Shown piece by piece: positions 38,481 through 48,356 of a stretch of DNA of 62,000 nt (position 1 is its first letter; every line of letters begins with the position of its first letter). The position numbers and the translations under genes were made by a program. Source of the stretch: Glandiceps talaboti (taxonomy: Eukaryota; Hemichordata; Enteropneusta; Spengelidae); NCBI RefSeq assembly GCF_964340395.1, contig NC_135561.1, forward strand, positions 12,987,961 to 13,049,960, in the 5' to 3' direction. The notes beneath the pieces are model-generated. The model did no database searches. It worked only from the letters and a program-made list of their open reading frames with translations, and was not told where the DNA came from.

Positions 38481-39300
38481 TATATGTGTATACACAATCA
38501 ACTGTTCTAACAATGCCCGAAGACAATTGTTCTGTCAACTTTGGTAATTAGAATTGCTATGTTTCGATCAACATAAATGGTTATTGAATGTTGATTTATG
38601 TTGCTTAGGTCATATATGTCATACTGATACTGGCAAAATAAGACGTGTCAATATTAGGCAGCATCTAGTTCTTTCTATAGTCTTATGTATAACACTTGGT
38701 ACTTCATTGCTTTTTTCAGGCTTCCTATCATTGCAGAAAATGTAACCCATTTGAAGGTGATCAGGTTAGTTATAGAAATAAAGTGTTTTGACACAAAATC
38801 TGTCACTCTCTATCCTTTCAATTTTTGATGAACCTGAGCATGGAAAGCTAAACATGATTGCTGTAAGCCTGAACATTTAATTTTTTGTGCAAAATTTCAG
38901 TTAACTGTGTCATACATTGTAAGCATGTAAATTACATGTATACATAACTATGCATACATGTAAATGAATTGTTACACCAACTCAAATAAAAGAATTATTT
39001 CTTGTCAGTGGATCTTCCCCAATGATAAAATGCACATTTTTGTAATGTTTATTATTATCATTATTATTAGTAGTGGTATCATTATAATTCGATATTTTCA
39101 AATGAAGCTGGTCATTGCTACTTTGTGCAAACAATGACTGAGTGTACATTTCTCTAAGAATGATATTTTATCTCCCAAGCTTTGATTGGAATTATTTGGA
39201 TTGTGACTATCATTATCTTTTCCTGTGTTCACTTCTAACCGAAACCATATATTCCTACTGACACACTGATCGTATGAATCTATTGAGGAATACTTGATTT
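38481..39300. other. Non-coding stretch
   Basis: Nothing recognised beyond a short (ATT)n tract near 39050. Confidence 0.4.
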
Positions 39301-39329
39301 AATCATTGTACTGATGTTATCTCAACAGA

Positions 39330-39440
39330 TTGACAATCAAGACTCGGCACCATCAGCCATGTCATCACAACGCCAACAGGATTTGAACGCAGCTCAAGCA
39401 GTCAAGTCATTTAAACAGAACACAGACTTAGTTCAGTCGA
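39330..39440 (+). other. Possible orphan exon cut by a LINE
   Basis: After a possible acceptor (TTATCTCAACAG, ending at about 39328), an open frame reads IDNQDSAPSAMSSQRQQD and on, with a Gln/Ser/Ala-rich composition unlike the surrounding AT-rich frames. At about 39440 the LINE fragment begins on the other strand. No donor and no partner exon were found, so coding status is only a suggestion. Confidence 0.2.
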
Positions 39441-40165
39441 CCGGCTCGTTTATGGAGGAGCTCAAGTGTCTTCAAATACTTTTGATTCATATTAAACCAT
39501 ACATTCGCAACATAATCGAAATCGGGAAGGACTAATGTATTGAACATCATCTTCCTAAGTTCCATCGGCAAAACGTGTCTGATTCTCGACAGTAAACCAA
39601 GTTTTAGAGCAATTTTGGAAATATGTGTTGAAAATTTCAATTTTGAATCCAGCCAAATCCCTAAGTACTTGAAATGAAATACTTGCTCTACTAGGTCTCC
39701 CTGTATTCGAATTTGCAAAACTGAATTTAATTTTAGTCTTTCAGAAGTACCGAAAAGCATGCATGGTCTTGGTTTTACTTGTATTCAGTGTTAACTTGTT
39801 TGAGTCAAGATAGGCCTTGACTGTGAGTGTCACTTCAATATCGGCAACTGATTTGCTTGAATGGAATATAGCCGTGGCATCTGCATACATAATTACTTGA
39901 GCCTTTCTGACTGTTTTCGGCAAGTCATTGATATGACGGGTTAAAAATAAAGGTCCCAGGATTGAACCTTGGGGTACCCCACAAGAAATGTCCATGCTTT
40001 CTGACAATGTGGAATTTAACTCTACAACTTGTGTACGGCGCCTGTTAGATAGGCACGGAACCATGCCAATGCACTGCCTTGTATACCAAATTGATATAGT
40101 TTCTGAAGCAGCAGTCCATGATCGACTATACCGAATGCTTTCTTCACATCTCTCATCATTATGTG
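39428..40165 (-). pseudogene. Decayed LINE reverse-transcriptase fragment
   Basis: Minus-strand pieces in order: DVKKAFGIVDHGLLLQKLYQ (around 40150), then GVPQGSILGP and the catalytic box as YADA instead of YADD (about 39890), then KYLGIWLDSKLKFSTHI and LELLHKRAGR (to 39428). This is a non-LTR RT of the jockey/CR1-like type, from the palm to the thumb and end region. A one-base indel near 40045 and an extra CATG near 39760 shift the frame. Both ends of the protein are missing. The changed catalytic Asp and the frameshifts make it inactive. Confidence 0.85.
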
Positions 40166-40301
40166 ATAGACGAGCAGAAAGATATGATAGATTTCACAAT
40201 TTAAGGGTTTGGTTCCATAACATTTTATTATTTTACCTTCCGTAAGGTAAGGATTTGTTGTTAAGATGTCTGCTCTGTGTGTGTGTATGTATGTATGTAT
40301 G

Positions 40302-40335
<34 letters not shown>

Positions 40336-40509
40336 TGTATGTATGTATGTATGTATGTATGTATGTGTGTGTGTGTATGTATGTATGTATGTATGTATGT
40401 ATGTCTGTATGTATGTATGTGTGTGTATGTATGTATGTATGTATGTATGTATGTGTGTGTGTGTATGCCTGTCTGTCTGTATGTATGTATGTATGTATGT
40501 ATGTATGTA

Positions 40510-40546
<37 letters not shown>

Positions 40547-40965
40547 ATGAAAAATAATCATTAATTTTACAATGTATTTACAGCAATGACCGACACAATG
40601 GCAAATATTTTAATCAGAGCCGTTTTCTAGTATAATTGTCATTGTATCGGTGTATTTTTTTCTCAGTTCGTTTTCAGCTTGCTACAGGCAACATACATAG
40701 AACTTAACCAGTCGTGTGAAAATCGAAGACGAAGGCGTCGACTGAAGTGATCACTGTTCACAGCTTTATATATCTGGTGGCGCTGTGTTTGAATAAACTA
40801 GACGTTACAATTCTCATTGCCTTTAATCTCCATCGTGGCAGATCACGTGACTATGTAATCAGCTGACATATTGTCGTTTCCATTTGTAAGAGTGTGATTA
40901 ACCAGTATATTTATTTACCTAGTGGACATGCGCAGTTTGTGGCTTGAAACTCCCAATAAACTGTT
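40150..40965. repeat. Dispersed repeat R, copy 2
   Basis: Shares ordered blocks with 10650-11575 (see copy 1) without the inserted CTCCCGTAAGGG element, and carries a longer (TATG)n tract. Its left edge adjoins the LINE fragment, which suggests the LINE inserted into or next to it. Confidence 0.65.
40276..40545. repeat. (TATG)n/(TG)n microsatellite
   Basis: TATG runs with TG and CTGT interruptions inside repeat R. Tyr/Val/Cys/Met frames on the plus strand and His/Thr frames on the minus strand are artefacts. Confidence 0.95.
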
Positions 40966-41222
40966 AAGAATTCAAATTCCACTGCATACAGTATTCTTCA
41001 TCAACTATATTCCCACAGCACTTATATTTTTGAATACTTGCCATTGCCAAACTCTAACATTTTCATATTTCCTTCCATTTATTTATGTATGGACCAATAT
41101 ACACCAAACGTTCAAGCATTTCCAGCTTGAAACTGGTGTGTATTAGATTGCAGTTGTACTATAAACGTACAGAATTACGTTATCTAGAAAACTCTGCGCT
41201 GAAATTAACTAAATTTCAATTT

Positions 41223-41326
<104 letters not shown>

Positions 41327-41388
41327 CAACATATACAATATGTCTATACTGGAGCAAACAGTGCTCAATACATATACATGTAGAGCGG

Positions 41389-41448
41389 TATAACTATTAA
41401 AAATAGTACAGTATCAAGTAAGATACACAGGAGCCGTTACACAGTGTT
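41389..41448 (-). repeat. Left 60-bp inverted terminal repeat
   Basis: Exact reverse complement of 42941-43000. It includes the AACACTGTGTAACGGCTCC segment that in the 3' copy forms hammerhead stems III and I. The CUGAUGA-side half of the ribozyme is not present here. Confidence 0.9.
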
Positions 41449-41548
41449 ACATCGTTTATCGAAGCCCTTTATAGCTGAGGAGACAAATCCTAGACATAAT
41501 CAGAATGACTTCCTGTGTTTATAGATAGTAACAGATAAGATTTGAGGG

Positions 41549-42865
41549 ATGTGCCTTGGCGCATACCATTTCTCTCTAGGGTTGGGTCATAGCATGTTAA
41601 AGTCACTGCTGTTTGACAACAATATCCCATGGACCAAAAGGGACAATAAGGATATGTTTGATGTAACAATGGGTAGCTATGATGGCGCTGAGGTGTGTGA
41701 ATTAGTTGGCCTCTATACTAGTATGCTTAATACTCTTGCCAAGAAATACCATAAAGAGGACATTGGGCTGTACAGGGATGACGGCCTGGCTGCCTTCAAA
41801 AATACATCAGCAAGGAAGGCCGAATGCATGAAGAAAGATATCATCAAGATATTCCATGAAGCTGGCTTGACGATAACTATAGAGTCCAACTTGAAAATTG
41901 TCAACTATCTCGACATTACATTGAACCTCACCAACGGAAAGTTCTACCCATATAGGAAACCAAATGACCATCCAGCAAACGTTCATTCTAGATCAAACCA
42001 CCCGCCATCAATCATCAAACATCTTCCAGCGGCAATAAGTAAAAGGCTTTCTGACATTTCCTATGATGAAAGTGTGTTTAACTCCGCAGCCCCAGTCTAC
42101 GCAGAAGTACTCAAAAACAGCGGATATAAAGATGGCATGGCATATGTCAATAAAAGTGTTGATAAAGTAAAGAGAAAAAATAGACAAAGAAATATCATCT
42201 GGTTTAATCCACCTTATAGTAAAACGGTAAAATCAAACATCGGTAACCAATTCCTCCACTTAATTGACAAGCACTTCCCTAGAGGTTCGAAACTGCACAA
42301 AATATTTCACAGAGGCAACGTCAAAGTGAGCTATAGCTGCATGGGGAACATGGCATCCATTGTTAAAGCACACAATAAAAAGATAATGGAACCAGAGAAA
42401 AAAGCAGTGAGTGTAGCCTGCAACTGCCGAGTTAAGGACATGTGCCCCCTTGGAGGAAAATGCCTATCCAGTAATATCGTGTACAGTGCCAATGTTAAGA
42501 CCAACGATAGCAACAAGCAATACATTGGTTTAACGGATAACAGTTTCAAACTCCGACATGCCAACCACAAACAATCCATCACCAATGAGAAATACCAATG
42601 CTGTACTGAGCTATCAAAACATATCTGGAAATTGAAAAGAAAAGGTCAAGGTCGAGAGTATACCATCGACTGGTCTGTCATCACACGCGCACCATCCTAT
42701 TCTAATGTTTCAAAGCGATGTGATCTCTGTCTGGCAGAAAAACTATGTATCATCTACGCTGACAAATCCAATTTATTAAACAAACGATCAGAATTAATCT
42801 CAAAGTGCCGACATCAAAATAGATATGTACTGACCAACTTCCACTGTGACGCCCATATCACGTGA
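41549..42865 (+). CDS. Penelope-type reverse transcriptase (C-terminal part) with GIY-YIG endonuclease
   Basis: 438 codons, open throughout. Family similarity starts at about residue 18 ([10 protein letters not shown]); the residues before it probably derive from the truncation junction, so the ATG at 41549 is not the original start. [13 protein letters not shown] (42-54) and the catalytic YRDD (75-78) are RT motifs; the fingers and much of the palm are missing. A linker leads to a Cys cluster (C291, C293, C299, C305) and a GIY-YIG nuclease: IVY 310-312, YIG 325-327, Arg336, Glu397 in CDLCLAEKL, Asn411. The endonuclease looks intact, but RT cannot work without its N-terminal half. The clade within Penelope-like elements is not resolved. 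Confidence 0.8.
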   Translation: MCLGAYHFSLGLGHSMLKSLLFDNNIPWTKRDNKDMFDVTMGSYDGAEVCELVGLYTSMLNTLAKKYHKEDIGLYRDDGLAAFKNTSARKAECMKKDIIKIFHEAGLTITIESNLKIVNYLDITLNLTNGKFYPYRKPNDHPANVHSRSNHPPSIIKHLPAAISKRLSDISYDESVFNSAAPVYAEVLKNSGYKDGMAYVNKSVDKVKRKNRQRNIIWFNPPYSKTVKSNIGNQFLHLIDKHFPRGSKLHKIFHRGNVKVSYSCMGNMASIVKAHNKKIMEPEKKAVSVACNCRVKDMCPLGGKCLSSNIVYSANVKTNDSNKQYIGLTDNSFKLRHANHKQSITNEKYQCCTELSKHIWKLKRKGQGREYTIDWSVITRAPSYSNVSKRCDLCLAEKLCIIYADKSNLLNKRSELISKCRHQNRYVLTNFHCDAHIT

Positions 42866-42913
42866 AATGGAACCTTAGAATTTTTATAGTAGAACATCAC
42901 TGACTGTACCGTT

Positions 42914-42957
42914 AGTCGTCCGATGATTGCGTAAGCATGAAACACTGTGTAACGGCT
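42914..42957 (+). ncRNA. Hammerhead ribozyme motif with a C for U at core position 4
   Basis: Stem I AGUCGU (42914-42919) pairs fully, with one G-U, to ACGGCU (42952-42957). Core reads CCGAUGA instead of CUGAUGA. Stem II is UGC/GCA with loop GUAA, after a U-U pair. GAA at 42939-42941. Stem III is ACA/UGU with loop CUG. Cleavage would follow A951 of GUA (42949-42951). The layout matches the motif at 36217-36261, including the 3-bp stem III, the CUG loop and the U-U pair. The U4-to-C change probably weakens or abolishes activity. Confidence 0.7.
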
Positions 42958-42995
42958 CCTGTGTATCTTACTTGATACTGTACTATTTTTAATAG

Positions 42996-43000
<5 letters not shown>
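42941..43000 (+). repeat. Right 60-bp inverted terminal repeat
   Basis: Exact inverse of 41389-41448. Its first bases are the 3' half of the hammerhead, and it ends directly in a (TA)n tract. Confidence 0.9.
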
Positions 43001-43076
<76 letters not shown>

Positions 43077-43079
43077 CAT

Positions 43080-43635
43080 AAATATTGCCACAGTATTCAA
43101 CATAATTGTTATGTTTTCTGTCAGTATTTATTTATATAGTTTACTCTAACCATAATTTGCATATCAGAGCAAAATTCATTTTAAAACGTCCGTTCCAAAT
43201 GAGGCAAACTACTAAAGAAAATGCACAAAAAGCAAACTTTATTTCAATTTTAAGCAGATAAATGTAATATACATGAATATAATAAAATGACACTATGACG
43301 TATCAGAGACGAAGGCAAATGTCTAATATTTTATGACTAATTTAAAAGTACCCTGTCGGCCAGATTAACTCAGGAGTCGAATTCATATGACACATCATGT
43401 GAAGTGGACCAACACAATATGTTTTATTATATTAACATATGGCAAATGCTTCTAATTTGGATGAGCCACAATTCTTGTATCTGAAATAGAGTTTTACTAC
43501 TCAGCCAGTACAACACAAAAGTAACAATCATTCTACGTATTGGGCAATATAACATCTGTTCCAAAATAAATCCATACATAAAATTACTACAGGTACACAT
43601 GAGAAGAAGTTCATTTAGACACTCTAGTGCAAGGT
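43080..43635. other. Non-coding spacer before duplication copy B
   Basis: AT-rich, no gene or repeat recognised. Confidence 0.4.
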
Positions 43636-43803
43636 AAATAATATTCCACATACTGATCGATATATATGGGAATGTGTTTTCAAAAAACAAAACACCTGTG
43701 GTAATTAGACTATAAGATATGTCATGTCACTCTGCCCTCATCAGTCTCCTCTCTCCCAGGGAGAGGTTGACCGATGTGCAAGAGCGCCCCTTCACCGTGT
43801 ACC

Positions 43804-44150
43804 TTAAAGTGTCCACATGGATGATGATTGGGTATTTATTTGGAATTTTTAATTTATAAATTAATTTTACCGCTTCCAACTTGAAAAACAATATGAAACA
43901 ACATTTCCCAAATACTTTGTTGTAACTCAATAAATTGCAGAAGATTGACAAAAATGTAAAATCTTTCTTATTGTATGTACAATAACAAACATTTTACACA
44001 CTTTGAGCTTTTTACACTGGATTGAGCTACAAACACAGACTTGGTCTATGTTGTTTCAAAAATTATTCAATTAGGAAGCCATAATAAAACTGTTTGGTAA
44101 ATTAAAAATCCAATCTAAATAGCCAATCCTCATCCGTATGGTCAGATTAA
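43804..44150. mobile_element. Foldback MITE, copy 4 of 6
   Basis: Bounded by TTAA on both sides: TTAAAGTGTCCACATGG and CCGTATGGTCAGATTAA. Same insertion as 12463 in copy A. Confidence 0.7.
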
Positions 44151-45045
44151 AGACTAATTTGATAATATGCACACTACGTTTACACAATGACAATATAGCT
44201 ACTCATTTAAAAAAAAAAAGGTTCAATATTAAATTGAAAGGGGATCATATGGGTGACGAGTAACAGAAAAAAAATATATGCATACAACACCAAGACATTT
44301 ATAGTTCCTGATTTAGCTACTGTAAACAATATTATTAACATTTTGATTAATAGACAAAAATAGTAATTTGCTTAATATAGGATAAATGTATATTAAAATA
44401 TTACACAAACATATAATAAACCATACAATAAGAGTTGTACAATCTTTGATATAAGTATCTGCATGTGATATGCAAGGCACTACATTATTATGACATTATC
44501 CTACATATTTCTGTGCAAATGAACGTAACCATCTGAATTATACAGATGCTTCAATTGAAATGCTTTGCAATACTGATCTATTTTCAAAATAAATTCTACA
44601 AGGGCTTGATTCTTAGGACTAATGTAGTTACAATTTCCTCTTAAGTGGTTGTTGAAAGAAATATACATGTAACACATACTACAATTGCACTAATTAATAA
44701 TACAGTTAACTATCTGAGATATATAAAGCTTGTTCCTAAAAAAAATCACATACCTCAAATTATTGTTTTCACTACTCTAAATCATGATTTCCCCAATCTT
44801 GATGACAAGTACAAGTTGCTAATTGTAAAGTGCTTTGAGTGCAGAGTTGGGAAGAGCTATATAAAAACTAACATTATTAACATTATTATTAAAACAAAAT
44901 ATGATTAATGGGGGGGGGGGGTTGTTGTTGACTTTTGTTACATTTCGGTGGATAAACAGATCTAAAAACAAACTATCAAAAGTTGTATCAAGTTATGGTT
45001 ATGACAATTGATCTATTATCTATCAGCTCGTCTGTCTGTCTCTCG

Positions 45046-45590
45046 GGTAGGAGGAGGGGGGGGGGTACTCCTGCCTATTGGGTATACGTATATGTACTGC
45101 CCTTTGGGGTAGGATTTTTAGCCCTTTAGCCTAAAATGGGTACTGTATTTTTAGAGCTAATGAGTCTAAAATGGGGTCCACTTTTCAAAATTGTTTATTT
45201 TGTTTGGTCTAAAATGGGGTCCTGGAAGAAACTCCTAAATAAATTCTTGACTATTAGTTCTGAATTTTTGGGAATTTCTCTGGGAATTTCCCCGCACTGG
45301 TTGACATTTTCATATCGGTGATTATGAGATAGCATGCACACCCCCTGAAATGCAAGTTCTTAGATATCATGCTATAATGCACTGTTATGTTAATTGCGCA
45401 TGTGCAACACTATTCATTGTTCAACCATAAATTAAAGATTGGTCTAAAATGGGGTCTTCTAAAAAGTTGAACGGTCTAATATGGGGTATTGGTTTTGGGT
45501 CAGAATTGGTCTGAAATGGGGTCTGGGGTTGACAGCATTGGCCACACAACCCTACCCGACCTGGCCAGTGGTACCCCCCTCCCCCGGGGC
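45046..45590. mobile_element. Insert with repeated GTCTAAAATGGGGTC motif and G-rich inverted ends
   Basis: It sits within the (CTGT)n tract 3' of gene B; copy A has an uninterrupted tract there. The left end is GAGGGGGGGGGGTACTCCTG and the right end GGTACCCCCCTCCCCCGGGG, so both read GAGGGGGGGTAC inwards. TCTAAAATGGGGTC or a close variant occurs at least six times at irregular spacing. No protein is encoded. Confidence 0.6.
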
Positions 45591-45785
45591 TCTGTCTGTC
45601 TGTTCTGCCTGCCTGCATCTGTCCTGCTTGCCTATCTGTTTGTCTGTTCTGCATGTCTGTATGCTCTACCTCGTATGTTTGTCTGTTATGTCTGTCCATC
45701 TGTCTGTTGTCTGTCTGTCTCTTCTGCATGTCTCAGTCTGTCTGTTGTTTGTCTGTCCATCTGTCTGATCTGCTTGTCTATACAT
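45591..45785. repeat. (CTGT)n-rich microsatellite 3' of gene B
   Basis: Counterpart of 13640-13975. Confidence 0.85.
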
Positions 45786-45848
45786 GTCCATATCAAATGT
45801 AGGAAAACTATGTTTTCAATTTTTCACAGTGGAGGGATTCTAGGACAT

Positions 45849-48315
45849 CTAATTTGACTTCTTTCTTCCTGGAATTAAAGCCTTCTCGAGTCTAAGGAAA
45901 GGCATTTCAACAGTCGTGGCTATGAGGAAAGATACACCATAGGTTATCAGCCATATTCCAGCAAACAGAGTGATCTATAAAAAGGGAAATACAGATGACG
46001 TGGTAAGCATTGTCATATGCATTTCAATTGTTCTTGCTTTCTTGCTGCTATTATAAAGTTCCTGTTATAAACAAAAATATATGGAAACGGTAATCTAAAA
46101 AAACAATATACAGTAATAACATGATGGTTTTACCGTATGATATGTAAATGAAGTAAATTAACAAACGGTTCCTTAAATGTAATCGCGTGCAAACCCAAGA
46201 TGTTATATTTTACAGAAAACATGTGCATCAAACAAATACAAGCAACATTTGTCTTGGATTTCAACATATTCCTCTAAGCACTATATACTATATATGATTG
46301 AGTTAATGTCATCTCTTAACAAACATATCTTTTACATTCATACACATTATAGTCTTCACTTTAAAATTCTATGACTGATGATAATTACAGTATTACACAA
46401 GCAACATTAGCCATGCCTTTACAATTCAGATTTGGTTTTAATAAAATTCAGACTGCAGCAGATCATATTACCAGTTTATCAAAAGATTTTAGGTGTAGCC
46501 ATGTTAATCTCTATGCAGTATTTAATTATTACATATGTACTGGTGATTACTTGCACTGTTATGGGTAGATATTAGTGGTATTTTGATTAATTAAAGACTA
46601 GTACAATACTGAAAATGTTCTTGCATATCTACTCTACATGCAAATGATATGCAAATGAGAACATAATCATTCCTTGTACATAAAGGCGTACAATCACACA
46701 GTATCATTTTATAGAAATGTGTTGTTTTGGATTAACATATCATAAAAATCACAGAACCATATTCCCAGTGAGCCCTAATGTGGGTACTCGAGATATTTGT
46801 ATGTGTCCTTGCAGTGTTTCTACTGCAATTTCACTTGTTCAGTGCTCATGAAAATATGGTGACATAGAATACTACAAGTACTCCTTCAGTTATCCCAATA
46901 TGCCACATTTGCACTAGCAATTCAAGGAGTTGTCATAGTATTCTATCAAAGCACTTTGAGATTCACTATGTTGATGATAATCGGAAGCATAAGCTACCAT
47001 AGGTCCTTCTTCACGTCAGGAACTGAAATGAAAATGGGAATCAGACCTAATACAGGTGTGGAAAGCTCTCAGTCTCTCTCTCCCACTTCCATTTTCCGGA
47101 TATCTGAAAAACTGGGCTGCTTGCCCAAGAAAGCGTATGTTCAACGCAACTAATCTCACAGTGCTACCTCAATATATATGCTGTAATAATTTAATACTTA
47201 CCATATGCATAGTTGAATAATATAGCATATAACGAGAGCTACCAGTGTAGATTTGTATGATGGTTAAGTGAACTAAGTAGGCAACGTAATTCATTTTAGC
47301 CAGTGGTAACCACATCCTCCAAGATAAGAAAGTATTGATGAACCCTGAAATAATCAGAATATGTAATTAGTTAAATTGAAATAATTAGCTTGGAAATCAT
47401 TAAAGGAGAAGTTCACCTAATTAACAAATGGAATTGTATTGATTTATACCACTTATTGCATTTCATAATCATGTTTCACTTTTAACTTATTTTCACATCA
47501 AATTATTAAGTTCATAATTGCTATATTGCCTTTTCAAACTGCCCTCTAGTGGTCATTCTGAGAATTGATCATCCCTTCCAAGCAATGTTATACAGTAGTG
47601 ACCCAAGTTTGGAACCCTACAGGTACATATGAACCAGAACACAAAATATATGGACAAATAAATTGTGCCAGTGCTTTGTGTTTGTTTAATGAAACACACC
47701 AAAGATTAGCTATTACCAAAAACATTAATACATGGAAGCAATTTATAATAAGTGTAAAACAGTTCCTGGTACACTTAAAATCCCCAAAGATGATACCAGT
47801 ATACAGTTCAGTTAGAGGTGTGCATGTATATGCAGCCAACACTGGAAACCCCCGACATCATTTGGATCCATTTTGGCCAAAATCCAACACCCCATTTTAG
47901 ACCATCAGCGTCTGATAGGCCATAAAGAAATTATGTGCTTTCAATTACGCTCAATTTTAGAATGTTTTGGAATGTAGATTTCTTTTTTTTTTCTCATTCA
48001 CGAGTGTCTAGTTTTAGGTAGTTATCTTATCCATTGTTATCTTATAGGTTTCTTCCCATCAGATGTACAGGCATTAGAGATTGGGAGAACAGTTTTACAG
48101 TTGTTTTTTAAATGTCAATATGTAGCATGATAGTGTCATGACCATCATTATAAAATTGACCATTTCTTGTGAGAATGATGATTCTTACATCATGTAATCT
48201 GCAATCCACGATGAACATGTAAAATCATTAGCTGAAATATTGAATTGAGTACTCCAGCTTATAATTCATAATTTTATGTTATAATTTTGTCATTGTCTCT
48301 GTCAAGTATAATTTA

Positions 48316-48356
<41 letters not shown>

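Larger units (their letters stand above)
41330..43079 (+). mobile_element. Penelope-like retroelement, 5'-truncated, with inverted terminal copies
   Basis: The plus-strand RT/GIY-YIG frame (41549-42865) is bracketed by a perfect 60-bp inverted repeat (41389-41448 and 42941-43000). The 3' copy is preceded by a hammerhead motif. The left, inverted copy runs on through GAGCACTGTTTGCTCCAG (minus strand), as in the solo terminal repeat at 36.1 kb. Penelope-like elements typically show 5' truncation joined to an inverted terminal-repeat fragment, which fits the loss of the N-terminal RT half here. TA tracts on both sides obscure target-site duplications. Confidence 0.75.

Noticed and set aside
41401-41490. 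A third hammerhead in the inverted left terminal copy
   Set aside because: Only the stem III and stem I 3' half (GUAACACUGUGUAACGG) is present; the CUGAUGA side and stem II are missing.
41713-41904. Minus-strand frame inside the retroelement
   Set aside because: It is the antisense shadow of the RT domain.
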